Translations under genes and position numbers: made by a program
Source of the DNA: Variovorax gracilis
GTDB taxonomy: Bacteria; Pseudomonadota; Gammaproteobacteria; Burkholderiales; Burkholderiaceae_C
Length of the DNA: 64,000 bases
Direction of reading: 5' to 3'
NCBI RefSeq assembly: GCF_030317115.1
Contig: NZ_JASZYF010000001.1
Coordinates: 62,001 to 126,000 of the forward strand
Shown: positions 1-10,173 of the stretch, in pieces
How the letters are laid out: each line of letters begins with the position of its first letter
Position numbering within the stretch: position 1 is the stretch's first letter
Notes under the pieces: model-generated
Seen by the model: the letters and a program-made list of their open reading frames with translations, nothing else
Told to the model about the DNA's origin: nothing
Databases searched by the model: none

Positions 1-827
1 GCTGCATTCACCAGCAGCGCGAGATCCTGGGCGCTCGATTGATTGCGGCTGGACAGGCCCGTGGGCTCCACATAGCGGGTGTCCTTCATGCCGAGCATCT
101 TGGCCTTGGCATTCATGACGCTCACGAACGTGGCAAGGCCACCCGGATAGGTCCGGCCCAAGGCATGCGCCGCACGGTTCTCGCTCGACATGAGTGCCAG
201 GTGCAGGAGTTCACCGCGCGGCAAGGTCGAACCCACGGTCAGCCGCGAACGGCTTCCCTTCTCGGTATCGACGTCGTCCTGCGTGATGGTGATCAGTTCG
301 TCAGAGGGCAACTTGGCCTCGCTGATCAGCAGACCGGTCATGAGCTTGGTCAGGGAAGCGATCGGCAGGACGGCGTGGTCGTTCTTGCTGAAGAGCACCT
401 CGTGGGTGTCCTGGTCGATCACGAGCGCCACGCTTGACTTCAGGTCCAGGGCATCTTCGGTGCTGTGCAGACCGGCCAGTTGGCCGAAAGACTGGCGGGC
501 AGGCATTTCTGCAACACGCACCACCGATCGACGTTGTACAGCAACAACAGTCTTGCCGTTCTTCTGGCGGATGGAAGCCACTACATTGCGACCGCCGCTC
601 ACCATGCGTTCACTCTTGTCCGCGACCTGCTTGGACGTGGCGCGAGCGGGTACGGCGGCCGTCTTGCGCTTGCTGTCGGCGCTGGCTGCCGTCTTCTTGG
701 CAGGCTCTTTCTTTGCCGCGAAGGCCGATGGCAACAAAAACGCCGTGGCGCAGAGCGCGACGGCGATGATACGAAATGCGGGAAGGAACCGCTGGCTGGA
801 AACTCGGTTGAAACGGGCTTCGGGCAT
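1..827 (-). CDS. pbpG: D-alanyl-D-alanine endopeptidase, PBP7/8 type (partial)
   Basis: Periplasmic peptidoglycan hydrolase of the S11 low-molecular-weight penicillin-binding family, which cuts D-Ala-meso-DAP cross-links. The gene runs off the left edge, so only about 275 N-terminal residues are visible and the KTG box is missing. The start ATG (827) follows GGAGAA. A signal peptide ends near AFAA (about 38), then comes a Lys/Ala-rich low-complexity stretch to about residue 75. The catalytic SLTK tetrad is at about 158-161 and the SEN motif at about 215-217. It lies 116 nt downstream of the leuA stop; a weak promoter-like TTGAAG-N17-TGATAT in that gap suggests separate transcription. The family call is firm; endopeptidase rather than carboxypeptidase is inferred from similarity. 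Confidence 0.9.
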   Translation of the reverse strand, partial: MPEARFNRVSSQRFLPAFRIIAVALCATAFLLPSAFAAKKEPAKKTAASADSKRKTAAVPARATSKQVADKSERMVSGGRNVVASIRQKNGKTVVAVQRRSVVRVAEMPARQSFGQLAGLHSTEDALDLKSSVALVIDQDTHEVLFSKNDHAVLPIASLTKLMTGLLISEAKLPSDELITITQDDVDTEKGSRSRLTVGSTLPRGELLHLALMSSENRAAHALGRTYPGGLATFVSVMNAKAKMLGMKDTRYVEPTGLSSRNQSSAQDLALLVNA

Positions 828-943
828 TAAGAATTCTCCAGCGGCGACGTAAGAAAGCCGCAAGTTTATCGAAATCAAAAAAGACACGCAATATCAGTTA
901 CTTGCATCCTTTTCTTCAATCGAAAGCAAGGATCCCGCGAAAC

Positions 944-2485
944 CTAACCTTGTGCCGCTACTCTCTCAGCTTGGCTCTGTAACTTGTTGAGGGCACTCAA
1001 ATAAGCCTTGGCCGATGCAACCACGATGTCGGGGTCCGCACCCACGCCGTTCACGACGCGCCCGGCATTCTGCAAACGCACAGTCACTTCCCCCTGGCTC
1101 TCGGTCGATCCGCTGATCGCGTTCACCGAATACAGCACCATTTCAGCGCCGCTTTTCACGTGAGACTCGATCGCCTTCAGCGACGCGTCGACCGGCCCAT
1201 TCCCATCCGACTCACCGGTTACCTCTTTGCCCTGCACTGTAAACACGACGCGCGCCTGAGGCCGCTCACCTGTTTCACTATGTTGCGACAAGGATACAAA
1301 TCCAAACTGCTCTCCAACGTGCGAGAGCTCCTCGTCGCTGACCAAAGCGAGGATATCTTCGTCAAATATTTCACTTTTTCGATCCGCGAGCTCCTTGAAG
1401 CGGGCAAACGCGGCGTTGATGTCGGACTCGCTCTCCATCGTCACGCCCAAGTCCTGCAGGCGCTGCTTGAAGGCGTTCCGCCCGCTCAACTTGCCAAGCA
1501 CGATCTTGTTGGCGGTCCAGCCGACGTCCTCGGCACGCATGATTTCGTAGGTGTCGCGCGCCTTGAGAACGCCATCCTGGTGGATGCCTGATGCATGTGC
1601 GAAGGCGTTGGCCCCGACCACAGCCTTGTTCGGCTGGACCACGAAGCCCGTGGTCTGGCTGACCATGCGGCTGGCGGCCACGATGTGCCGCGTGTCGATG
1701 CCCAGTTCCAGGCCGAAGTAATCCTTTCGGGTCTTCACGGCCATGACGATTTCCTCCAGCGAGCAGTTGCCGGCGCGCTCTCCGAGGCCGTTGATGGTGC
1801 ACTCGACCTGGCGCGCTCCGCCGATCTTCACGCCGGCCAGGGAGTTGGCCACCGCCATGCCGAGGTCGTTGTGGCAATGCACGGACCAGACGGCCTTGTC
1901 GCTGTTCGGGATGCGCTCGCGCAGCGTCCTGATGAAGTTGCCGTAGAGCTCGGGAATGGCGTAACCGACGGTGTCCGGCACGTTGATCGTGGTGGCCCCT
2001 TCGTTGATGACCGCTTCGAGCACCCTGCACAGATAGTCGGGATCGCTCCGGTAGCCGTCCTCCGGGCTGAACTCGACGTCGGCGACCAGATTGCGCGCAA
2101 AGCGGACCGCCAGCTTCGCCTGTTCGAACACCTCGTCCGGCGTCATCCGCAGCTTCTTCTCCATGTGCAGCGGAGAGGTCGCGATGAAGGTGTGGATGCG
2201 GCCGTTGGCCGCGCCCTTGAGCGCCTCGGCGGCGCGCGAGATGTCTCTGTCATTGGCGCGCGACAGGCCGCAAACGATTGAATCCTTGATCGCCTTGGCG
2301 ATGGCCGACACGGCGTCGAAGTCGCCGTTCGAGCTGGCCGGGAAACCGGCTTCGATCACGTCTACCCGGAGGCGCTCAAGCTGTCGGGCGATGCGCAGCT
2401 TTTCGTCCTTGGTCATGGAAGCGCCAGGCGACTGTTCGCCGTCGCGCAAGGTCGTGTCGAAAATGATCAGTTTGTCGTCGGCCAT
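944..2485 (-). CDS. leuA: 2-isopropylmalate synthase, type 1
   Basis: Condenses acetyl-CoA with 2-oxoisovalerate, the first committed step of leucine synthesis in the cytoplasm. The 513-aa length is normal for the type 1 family. The HMGL-like TIM barrel opens with [12 protein letters not shown] (metal Asp and catalytic Arg), carries HCHNDLGMA near residue 205 (metal His pair), and is followed by [14 protein letters not shown]. The last ~120 residues form the LeuA regulatory dimer domain that binds leucine in the family. The start ATG (2485) is preceded by AAGGAG. It lies 60 nt downstream of a second, distantly related leuA and is probably cotranscribed with it from the attenuated leucine promoter. 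Confidence 0.95.
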   Translation of the reverse strand: MADDKLIIFDTTLRDGEQSPGASMTKDEKLRIARQLERLRVDVIEAGFPASSNGDFDAVSAIAKAIKDSIVCGLSRANDRDISRAAEALKGAANGRIHTFIATSPLHMEKKLRMTPDEVFEQAKLAVRFARNLVADVEFSPEDGYRSDPDYLCRVLEAVINEGATTINVPDTVGYAIPELYGNFIRTLRERIPNSDKAVWSVHCHNDLGMAVANSLAGVKIGGARQVECTINGLGERAGNCSLEEIVMAVKTRKDYFGLELGIDTRHIVAASRMVSQTTGFVVQPNKAVVGANAFAHASGIHQDGVLKARDTYEIMRAEDVGWTANKIVLGKLSGRNAFKQRLQDLGVTMESESDINAAFARFKELADRKSEIFDEDILALVSDEELSHVGEQFGFVSLSQHSETGERPQARVVFTVQGKEVTGESDGNGPVDASLKAIESHVKSGAEMVLYSVNAISGSTESQGEVTVRLQNAGRVVNGVGADPDIVVASAKAYLSALNKLQSQAERVAAQG

Positions 2486-2507
2486 CGTGGATCTCCTTGG
2501 ATTCTGT

Positions 2508-2529
2508 TTGCCCCGCGCAGGCGGGGCAA
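2508..2529 (-). other. Intergenic hairpin between the two leuA genes
   Basis: A perfect 9-bp inverted repeat (TTGCCCCGC / GCGGGGCAA) with the 4-nt loop GCAG lies between the upstream leuA stop and the ribosome-binding site of the downstream one. No T-run follows on either strand, so it is not an intrinsic terminator. It may act as an mRNA stability or processing element. Function is inferred. Confidence 0.5.
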
Positions 2530-2545
2530 TGTGGGCGTCAGCGCG

Positions 2546-4249
2546 TCACGCTGGCTCAGCCACCGATTGTGCGCTGCGCGCGCCCTGCGCCCGCGCCCGA
2601 GTCAACCCTGAAACGATGGCCTTGAGCGACGCCGAAATGATGTTCGCATCCATGCCGACGCCGAACAGGGTCGTCGCGTCGTCCACGCGCAATTCGAGGT
2701 AGGCCACGGCTTGCGCATCGGCGCCGGCACCGATGGCATGCTGGTGGTAGTCGATCACGCGGATCGAATGACCCGTCGCACCGGCCAGGGCGTGGATGAA
2801 AGCGTCGATCGGCCCGTTGCCGCGGCCCTCGATAGCGCGAATTTCACCTTCCCACGGCAGGTCTGCACGCAGCACCACCGAGGCAGTGGCGCCCTCCCCC
2901 TGCTCTTCCAGCACACGGTGCTGCGGGCCGGTTTCGTCGCGAACGCGATACTCGCGCTCGAACAACGCCCACAGGTCGGCGGCAGTGAGCTCCTTGCCGG
3001 CGACATCCATGACGCGTTGCACGGTCTGGCTGAATTCCATCTGGAGACGACGCGGCAACTCGAGTCCGTATTCGCTTTCGAGCAGGTACGCGATGCCGCC
3101 CTTGCCGGACTGGCTGTTGACGCGAATCACGGCCTCGTAGCTGCGTCCCACGTCCTTCGGGTCGATCGGCAGGTACGGCATGTCCCAGATGTCGCCGTCC
3201 TTGCGCGCACCGAAGGCTTTCCTGATCGCGTCCTGGTGCGATCCAGAGAACGACGTGTAGACCAGGTCTCCGACGTACGGGTGGCGCGGATGAACCGGCA
3301 ACTGGTTGCAGTGCTCGACCGTGGCGCGGATCTCGTCGATGTTCGAGAAGTCGAGCCCAGGCGAAACGCCCTGGGTGTACAGATTGAGCGCAACGTTCAC
3401 GAGGTCGAGGTTGCCGGTCCGCTCGCCGTTTCCGAACAGGCAGCCTTCGATTCGATCGGCGCCCGCCATCAACGCAAACTCGCCCGCAGCCGTGCCAGTC
3501 CCGCGATCGTTGTGGGGATGCACGGACAGGACGATCGCATCGCGGCGCGCCAGGTTGCGATGCATCCACTCGATCATGTCGGCAAAGATGTTGGGCGTCG
3601 AATGCTCGACGGTCGACGGCAGATTGACGATGCACTTGTTCGTCGGCGTCGGCGCCCAGACTTCCGTCACGGCATCCACCACGCGCTTCGAGAATGCGAG
3701 GTCGGTGCCCGAGAACATCTCCGGCGAATACTGGAAGGTCCAGCGCGTGTTCGGCTGCTTCGCCGCGAGTTCGTTGAACATGCGTGCGTGCGTGGTCGCC
3801 AGTTCGACGATCTGATCCTCGTCCATGCCGAGGACCACGCGCCGCATGACGGGCGCGACGGCGTTGTACAGATGCACGATGGCGCGTGGCGCACCTTGCA
3901 GCGACTCGAAAGTGCGCTCGATCAGGTGGTCGCGCGCCTGGGTGAGCACCTGAATCGTCACGTCATCGGGAATGCGGTCTTCCTCGATCAGCTTGCGCAC
4001 GAAATCGAACTCGACCTGCGAGGCAGAAGGAAACCCCACCTCGATTTCCTTGAATCCGATCGCCACCAGCGTTTCGAACATCCGCATCTTGCGAGTGATG
4101 TCCATCGGCTCCACCAACGCCTGGTTACCGTCGCGCAGGTCGGTCGACAGCCAGATCGGAGCCTGGGTCAGCACGGCATCGGGCCAGGTGCGGTCCTTGA
4201 GGCCGACCGGTGCGAAGGGACGGTACTTGAGGTTGGGTTGCTTCAACAT
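2546..4249 (-). CDS. leuA: 2-isopropylmalate synthase, type 2 (LeuA2-like)
   Basis: Second 2-isopropylmalate synthase, 567 aa, of the longer actinobacterial-type LeuA2 subfamily. It has [14 protein letters not shown] in place of the type 1 [10 protein letters not shown] motif, [12 protein letters not shown] for the metal-binding His residues, and GNGERTGN. The C-terminal ~130 residues look like the leucine-binding regulatory domain. The start follows the leucine attenuator, whose terminator ends about 40 nt upstream. A paralogue of a different subfamily follows 60 nt downstream. Keeping two isozymes may allow different leucine sensitivity; that is inference. The enzyme assignment itself is strong. 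Confidence 0.93.
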   Translation of the reverse strand: MLKQPNLKYRPFAPVGLKDRTWPDAVLTQAPIWLSTDLRDGNQALVEPMDITRKMRMFETLVAIGFKEIEVGFPSASQVEFDFVRKLIEEDRIPDDVTIQVLTQARDHLIERTFESLQGAPRAIVHLYNAVAPVMRRVVLGMDEDQIVELATTHARMFNELAAKQPNTRWTFQYSPEMFSGTDLAFSKRVVDAVTEVWAPTPTNKCIVNLPSTVEHSTPNIFADMIEWMHRNLARRDAIVLSVHPHNDRGTGTAAGEFALMAGADRIEGCLFGNGERTGNLDLVNVALNLYTQGVSPGLDFSNIDEIRATVEHCNQLPVHPRHPYVGDLVYTSFSGSHQDAIRKAFGARKDGDIWDMPYLPIDPKDVGRSYEAVIRVNSQSGKGGIAYLLESEYGLELPRRLQMEFSQTVQRVMDVAGKELTAADLWALFEREYRVRDETGPQHRVLEEQGEGATASVVLRADLPWEGEIRAIEGRGNGPIDAFIHALAGATGHSIRVIDYHQHAIGAGADAQAVAYLELRVDDATTLFGVGMDANIISASLKAIVSGLTRARAQGARSAQSVAEPA

Positions 4250-4288
4250 CTGATATTTCTCGCTGTGGTTGGATCAACCAGCAACCCC

Positions 4289-4325
4289 AAAACAAAACGG
4301 CCCGTTGCTGGTGCGAACGGGCCGT
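4289..4325 (-). terminator. Leucine attenuator terminator
   Basis: Read on the minus strand, a 10-bp GC-rich stem (ACGGCCCGTT / AACGGGCCGT, 9-nt loop) runs directly into TTTTGTTTT. It sits between a 17-codon Leu-rich leader ORF and leuA2. The leader ORF contains ACGGGC (4358-4363), which can pair with GCCCGT of the 5' stem arm (4317-4322), giving a simple antiterminator. Stalling at the Leu codons would leave ACGGGC free and favour readthrough. Translation to the leader stop would cover it and favour termination. Confidence 0.85.
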
Positions 4326-4346
4326 GGTGCAGGATTTGCGCGCGCG

Positions 4347-4400
4347 CTACCGACTCCGCCCGTAGGGGATCAGTAGTAGGGCCAGCGAAATCTTGTTCAT
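4347..4400 (-). CDS. leuL: leu operon leader peptide
   Basis: Seventeen-codon ORF with sequence MNKISLALLLIPYGRSR. Four of its first ten residues are Leu, read from CTG, CTA, CTA, CTG. CTA should be rare in a genome this GC-rich, as expected for a leucine-sensing attenuation peptide. It begins 28 nt after pssA and lies just upstream of an intrinsic terminator and leuA2. A promoter-like TGCACA-N17-TACATT ends 10 nt before the ATG, which would leave a 5' UTR of only about 4 nt, so the leader may be translated from an almost leaderless mRNA. No conventional ribosome-binding site is visible. Confidence 0.8.
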   Translation of the reverse strand: MNKISLALLLIPYGRSR

Positions 4401-4410
4401 GAGAGCCGTG

Positions 4411-4439
4411 AATGTAGCACAGCCAGGATCAGTTGTGCA
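4411..4439 (-). promoter_or_regulatory. Candidate leuL-leuA promoter
   Basis: On the minus strand TGCACA (-35, 4 of 6 consensus matches) and TACATT (-10, 4 of 6) are separated by 17 nt. Transcription would start near 4404, immediately before the leader peptide ATG at 4400. The -35 overlaps the end of pssA. Found by eye only. Confidence 0.5.
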
Positions 4440-5253
4440 GCCCGCGCTCGTCAGGCTCGTCGGTCGAGATGCTGATCACGCTCACCTGCTGGCCCTTGGC
4501 CTTGCGCCAGGCATAGACCACATAGCCGCTGAGCCCGTAGGCGACGAACATGCCGAACAGTACCGTCGGCGGATGGATATTGACCACAGCGATGCCGAGC
4601 GCGATCAGCACGATCGCGGCGAAGGGCACGCTGCGCTTCATCTGGATGTCCTTGAAGCTGTAGAACGGCGCATTGGTCACCATCGACAGGCCCGCGTACA
4701 GCGTGAAGCCGAAGGTAATCCACGTGATCTGCTGCCATGAGAGATACAGCACCTCCCCGCCGCGCCGGCCCCACTCGGTCATGAGCCAGATGAAGCCCGC
4801 GACGAGCGCCGCAGCGGCTGGCGACGGCAAGCCCTGGAACCAGCGCTTGTCGACCACGCCCGTGTTGACGTTGAAGCGCGCGAGGCGCAGGGCCGCGCAG
4901 GCGCAATAGACAAACGCCGCGATCCATCCCCAACGCCCCAATCCCTTCAGGGACCATTCGTAGGCAATGAGCGCAGGCGCAGCGCCGAAGGACACCATGT
5001 CCGACAGCGAATCCATCTGTTCGCCGAAGGCACTCTGCGTGTTCGTCATGCGCGCCACGCGTCCGTCGAGGCTGTCGAGGATCATGGCGGCGAAGACGCC
5101 AAGGGCCGCGAGGTCGAAGCGCGCGTTCATCGCCATCACGATCGCGTAGAAGCCACCGAACAATGCCGCCAGCGTGAACAGGTTCGGCAGGATGTAGATG
5201 CCCTTGCGGCGCTTGCGCGCCGGGACGTCGTCGGGAATGGTGTCGTCATGCAT
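4429..5253 (-). CDS. pssA: CDP-diacylglycerol--serine O-phosphatidyltransferase
   Basis: Integral membrane enzyme that makes phosphatidylserine, the precursor of phosphatidylethanolamine. The CDP-alcohol phosphotransferase motif DGxxARxxxxxxxxGxxxDxxxD is complete at about residues 62-87 (DGRVARMTNTQSAFGEQMDS and on to LSD). There are several hydrophobic segments over 274 aa, and the N-terminus is short and basic (RKRRKG). It is separated from upstream ilvC by a strong terminator, so it probably has its own promoter in the 5254-5364 gap. The leu promoter overlaps its 3' end. Confidence 0.94.
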   Translation of the reverse strand: MHDDTIPDDVPARKRRKGIYILPNLFTLAALFGGFYAIVMAMNARFDLAALGVFAAMILDSLDGRVARMTNTQSAFGEQMDSLSDMVSFGAAPALIAYEWSLKGLGRWGWIAAFVYCACAALRLARFNVNTGVVDKRWFQGLPSPAAAALVAGFIWLMTEWGRRGGEVLYLSWQQITWITFGFTLYAGLSMVTNAPFYSFKDIQMKRSVPFAAIVLIALGIAVVNIHPPTVLFGMFVAYGLSGYVVYAWRKAKGQQVSVISISTDEPDERGLHN

Positions 5254-5364
5254 TCGATCGACCTCCGGCGCTCGACTTCGCGGCGCATGGGGCTGTCAGA
5301 TTCATGGCAAAAGAGGGTATCGAACGCATCGGCTCGCAGTGTAGTTCAGGCGCTCTCGCGCCCT

Positions 5365-5397
5365 GAAAGAAAAGGGCCACCGCAATGGGTGGCCCTT
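5365..5397 (-). terminator. Rho-independent terminator of the ilv operon
   Basis: On the minus strand a perfect 10-bp stem (AAGGGCCACC / GGTGGCCCTT, loop ATTGC) is followed by TTTTCTTTC. It starts about 20 nt after the ilvC stop and ends ilvI-ilvH-ilvC transcription before pssA. Confidence 0.9.
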
Positions 5398-5417
5398 GTC
5401 ATGTCGGACAGGTCCGA

Positions 5418-6967
<1,550 letters not shown>

Positions 6968-7096
6968 GGCAAGCAGACTCCTCTTTTCGCCGCCCTCCCC
7001 CGTGCACGGTAATGCGCGGGCTTGGCGGGCAATAGATTCGTCGGAAGTAGGTTGAACAAGGCGCCGGTCCGCTGGACGGGCCGGCTTTTCGTCTGA

Positions 7097-8881
7097 TTAA
7101 AGGTCCTCGGAGCCCAGCAGCATTTCGGTGATGCCCATGCCGGCCTTGACCATCGGGAACACGTTCTCGGTGGGGTCGGTACGGAAATCCATGAACACGG
7201 TGCGGTCCTTGAGCTTGCGCGCCTCGCGCAGCGCCGGTTCCACATCCTGCGGGCGCTCGATCAGCATGCCTACGTGGCCATAGGCCTCGGCGAGCTTCAC
7301 GAAGTTCGGCAGCGCGTCCATGTAACTGTGGCTGTAGCGGCCCGAATACTCGATCTCCTGCCACTGACGAACCATGCCGAGATAGCGGTTGTTCAACGAG
7401 CAGATCTTGATCGGCGTGTTGTATTGCAGGCAGGTCGACAGCTCCTGGATGCACATCTGAACCGACCCTTCGCCGGTGATGCAGAACACTTCCGACTCGG
7501 GCTTCGCGAGCTTGATGCCCATCGCATAGGGAATGCCGACGCCCATGGTGCCCAGGCCGCCCGAATTGATCCAGCGACGCGGCTCGTCGAAGCGGTAGTA
7601 CTGTGCGGCCCACATCTGGTGCTGCCCGACGTCCGACGTGATGTAGGTGTCGGCGTCCTTGGTCATGTTCCAGAGGGTCTCGACCACGTACTGCGGCTTG
7701 ATCACATCCTTGTTGCCGCGGTCGTACTTGAGGCAGTCCTTGCTGCGCCAGCCTTCGATGGTGTCCCACCAGCTGGCAAGCGCGCCCGCGTCGGGACGCG
7801 TGGAGCTTTCCCTGATCATCGAGATCAGTTCGGCCAGCACCTCCTTCACGTCGCCCACGATCGGGATGTCGACCTTGACCCGCTTGGAGATGCTGGAGGG
7901 GTCGATGTCGACGTGGATGATCTTGCGTTCGTTCTGCGCGAAGTGCTTGGGGTTGCCGATCACGCGATCGTCGAACCGAGCGCCCACCGCCAGCAGCACG
8001 TCGCAGTTCTGCATGGCGTTGTTGGCCTCGATGGTGCCGTGCATGCCGAGCATGCCGAGGAACTTGCGGTCGCTTGCCGGGTAGGCGCCCAACCCCATCA
8101 GGGTGTTGGTGACCGGATAGCCGAGCATGTCGACCAGCGTGCGCAACTCGTTCGTCGCGTTGCCGAGCAGCACGCCGCCGCCCGTGTAGATGTAGGGACG
8201 CTTGGCCGCCAGCAGGAGCTGCAGCGCCTTGCGGATCTGCCCGCCGTGCCCCTTGCGCACGGGGTTGTACGAGCGCATCTCGACCTTGTCGGGATAGCCG
8301 TTGTACGTGACCTTCTTGAAGGAGACGTCTTTCGGCACGTCCACGACCACCGGGCCCGGACGGCCGCTGCGTGCGATGTGGAAGGCCTTCTTCATCGTCA
8401 TGGCGAGATCCTTCGGATCCTTGACGAGGAAGTTGTGCTTGACGATGGGGCGCGTGATGCCGACCGTGTCGCATTCCTGGAACGCATCGAGCCCGATCGC
8501 CGCCGTCGGAACCTGCCCCGAGATGATCACCATCGGGATGCTGTCCATGTAGGCGGTGGCAATGCCGGTGACCGCATTGGTCAGGCCGGGGCCGGAAGTG
8601 ACCAGCGCCACGCCCACCTCGCCGGTGGCGCGTGCATAACCGTCGGCCGCATGCACGGCCGCTTGCTCATGACGCACCAGAACGTGCTGGATGGTGTCCT
8701 GCTTGTAGAACGCGTCGTAGATGTAGAGAACCGCACCGCCCGGATAGCCCCAGACGTACTGGACGCCTTCGGCCTGCAGTGCCTTGACCAGCACTTCGGC
8801 GCCCATGAGTTCTTGCGCTTGATTGCCCATCGCAGAGGATGCGGCTGCTGCGGAAGCGAGTTCCGCCTTTGAGATTTCCAT
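7097..8881 (-). CDS. ilvI: Acetolactate synthase large (catalytic) subunit
   Basis: ThDP-dependent enzyme joining pyruvate to pyruvate or 2-oxobutyrate, the first common step of valine, leucine and isoleucine synthesis. The N-terminal ThDP domain has GYPGGAVLYIYDAF and VLVRHEQAAVHAADGYARAT with the catalytic Glu. The C-terminal ThDP/Mg motif is GEGSVQMCIQEL followed by NNRYLG. I chose the ATG at 8881 (MEISKAEL, AAAGG 7 nt upstream), giving 594 aa; the frame stays open upstream but that sequence does not look conserved. A promoter lies near 9033-9060, leaving a 5' leader of about 145 nt with no Leu/Val/Ile-rich peptide that I could find. Confidence 0.95.
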   Translation of the reverse strand: MEISKAELASAAAASSAMGNQAQELMGAEVLVKALQAEGVQYVWGYPGGAVLYIYDAFYKQDTIQHVLVRHEQAAVHAADGYARATGEVGVALVTSGPGLTNAVTGIATAYMDSIPMVIISGQVPTAAIGLDAFQECDTVGITRPIVKHNFLVKDPKDLAMTMKKAFHIARSGRPGPVVVDVPKDVSFKKVTYNGYPDKVEMRSYNPVRKGHGGQIRKALQLLLAAKRPYIYTGGGVLLGNATNELRTLVDMLGYPVTNTLMGLGAYPASDRKFLGMLGMHGTIEANNAMQNCDVLLAVGARFDDRVIGNPKHFAQNERKIIHVDIDPSSISKRVKVDIPIVGDVKEVLAELISMIRESSTRPDAGALASWWDTIEGWRSKDCLKYDRGNKDVIKPQYVVETLWNMTKDADTYITSDVGQHQMWAAQYYRFDEPRRWINSGGLGTMGVGIPYAMGIKLAKPESEVFCITGEGSVQMCIQELSTCLQYNTPIKICSLNNRYLGMVRQWQEIEYSGRYSHSYMDALPNFVKLAEAYGHVGMLIERPQDVEPALREARKLKDRTVFMDFRTDPTENVFPMVKAGMGITEMLLGSEDL

Positions 8882-9032
8882 GATCAACCTTTGTGTTTTT
8901 TCGGGAACGAAAAACCTTGGGTGCCCCTTCGCCAGCTCTTTTGAAACCGCGTCAGGACTTGAGGCCACAACCATGGGCGGATTTGATATGCCGCCGGACC
9001 GTGACCCGTTTGCCTTTTGACTTGCAAGGCGG

Positions 9033-9060
9033 ATTATGACACTGGATCGACCTTCGCCAA
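9033..9060 (-). promoter_or_regulatory. Candidate ilvIHC promoter
   Basis: On the minus strand TTGGCG (9060-9055) and CATAAT (9038-9033) are spaced by 16 nt. The -10 lies in a 10-bp sequence, CATAATCCGC, repeated in the opposite orientation at 9090-9099, where it would serve the divergent sigma-factor gene. Found by eye. Confidence 0.5.
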
Positions 9061-9089
9061 CCCGCCAAGGGCCAAAGCATGCGCAAAGG

Positions 9090-9095
9090 CATAAT
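9090..9095 (+). promoter_or_regulatory. Candidate -10 box for the sigma-factor operon
   Basis: CATAAT (5 of 6 consensus) lies 73 nt before the TTG start at 9168 and is the mirror copy of the ilv -10. No good -35 is visible 16-18 nt upstream. If used, the transcript starts near 9102, which argues against the possible upstream ATG at 9036. Confidence 0.4.
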
Positions 9096-9167
9096 CCGCG
9101 GCGGCGAAAACTCCAACGTCCCTCAGAGACATATCCCCACGCGGCGCCTTCCCGGCGCCAGACTCGC

Positions 9168-9734
9168 TTGGCCACTGAACAAGAACTTTCCGACTTCCTG
9201 AAGAGCGTTGAACGGCGCGCTTTCAAGCGCTCCGTCTACCACGTGCGGGACGAAGAGGCGGCGCTCGACATCGTGCAGGACAGCATGATGAAGCTGGCCG
9301 AGCACTACGCCGACAAGCCGGCCAGCGAATTGCCGCTCCTGTTCCAGCGAATCCTCTCGAATTCGACCCTCGACTGGTTCCGGCGCCAGAAAACTCGAAG
9401 GGCCCTCTTCTCGAACCTGAGCGACTTCGAGTCAGTGGACGATGACGGTGATTTCGACCTGCTCGAGCACGTCCAGCTACCCATGGACCAGCGGGAAACC
9501 GAAAGCGCCGAGGACACGACGAGGCGCGCCCAGGTGTTTCACGAAATCGAGGAACAAATCGCCGCGTTGCCGGGGCGTCAACGCGAGGCCTTTCTGATGC
9601 GTTACTGGGAAGAAATGGACGTCGCCGAAACGGCCGCCGCAATGGGTTGCTCCGAAGGGAGCGTGAAGACCCATTGCTCGCGCGCCGTTCATGCCTTGAG
9701 CAAAGCGCTCAAGGCCAAGGGAATTTCGCTATGA
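9168..9734 (+). CDS. RNA polymerase sigma factor, ECF-like
   Basis: About 188 aa with sigma-70 region 2 at residues ~20-85 (DEEAALDIVQDSMMKL and the DWFRRQKTRR segment) and region 4 at ~130-180 (LPGRQREAFLMRYWEEM, then a helix-turn-helix with GCSEGSVKTHCSRA). I chose TTG 9168 because conserved sequence begins there (ATEQELSDFLKS) and the upstream in-frame part is a low-quality Arg/Pro/His-rich stretch lying mostly before the likely transcription start. The stop overlaps the next gene by ATGA. The following small membrane protein could be its regulator, an inference from position. Confidence 0.88.
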   Translation: MATEQELSDFLKSVERRAFKRSVYHVRDEEAALDIVQDSMMKLAEHYADKPASELPLLFQRILSNSTLDWFRRQKTRRALFSNLSDFESVDDDGDFDLLEHVQLPMDQRETESAEDTTRRAQVFHEIEEQIAALPGRQREAFLMRYWEEMDVAETAAAMGCSEGSVKTHCSRAVHALSKALKAKGISL

Positions 9735-10159
9735 ATACAACGCTTTCTGCCTCCTCCGATGCGCTCGAAGAGCAATTCGGCCGCCGTGTCGCCAGCCGCC
9801 TCTCAGCCGGCAACCTCGACTTGTCGCACGAGGTCGGCGAGCGGCTGCGTGCCGCCCGGGTGCAGGCGGTGGCCCGCCGCAAGGTGGTTCCGCAGCTTCG
9901 CACAGCCCCTGCGGTGGTGTCGAACGGCCGCACGGCTGTGCTGGGTGCCGGCTGGTGGTGGACGCGCATCGGTTCGGTCGTTCCGCTGATCGCCCTCGTG
10001 GCCGGGCTGATGGCCATCAGCGTGCTGCAGGAGGACAACCGCGCCAACGAACTCGCCGAGGTCGACTCGGCGTTGTTGACCGACGATTTGCCGCCCGCGG
10101 CCTATACCGACCCGGGTTTTGCGCAGTTCCTGAAGACGGACGCCACGTCCGAACGTTGA
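9731..10159 (+). CDS. DUF3619 family membrane protein, possible anti-sigma-like partner
   Basis: 142-aa protein with one transmembrane segment at about residues 76-98 (TRIGSVVPLIALVAGLMAIS), an N-terminal basic cytoplasmic part (residues 1-75), and an acidic C-terminal tail. ATGA overlap with the upstream sigma-factor gene indicates translational coupling. The layout, a cytoplasmic N-terminus plus single membrane anchor directly after a sigma gene, resembles anti-sigma factors. I see no zinc-binding HxxxCxxC motif, so this role is a guess. The DUF3619 assignment is from general resemblance. Confidence 0.75.
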   Translation: MNTTLSASSDALEEQFGRRVASRLSAGNLDLSHEVGERLRAARVQAVARRKVVPQLRTAPAVVSNGRTAVLGAGWWWTRIGSVVPLIALVAGLMAISVLQEDNRANELAEVDSALLTDDLPPAAYTDPGFAQFLKTDATSER

Positions 10160-10173
10160 TCGCCCGCTACCGA

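Noticed and set aside
2508..2529. Terminator between the two leuA genes
   Set aside because: Strong stem but no T-run on either strand.
7030..7090. Terminator between ilvI and ilvH
   Set aside because: The hairpin is imperfect and followed by CGCCTTG rather than a T-run; cotranscription is more likely.
8881..9027. Leader peptide for ilvI attenuation
   Set aside because: No short ORF with clustered Leu, Val or Ile codons followed by a terminator. The only hairpin (GTTTTTCG/CGAAAAAC) is AT-based and lacks a GC stem with a T-run.
9036..9167. Upstream ATG start for the sigma factor
   Set aside because: The 44 extra residues are Arg/Pro/His-rich and lie mostly upstream of the likely transcription start, and conserved sequence begins at TTG 9168.
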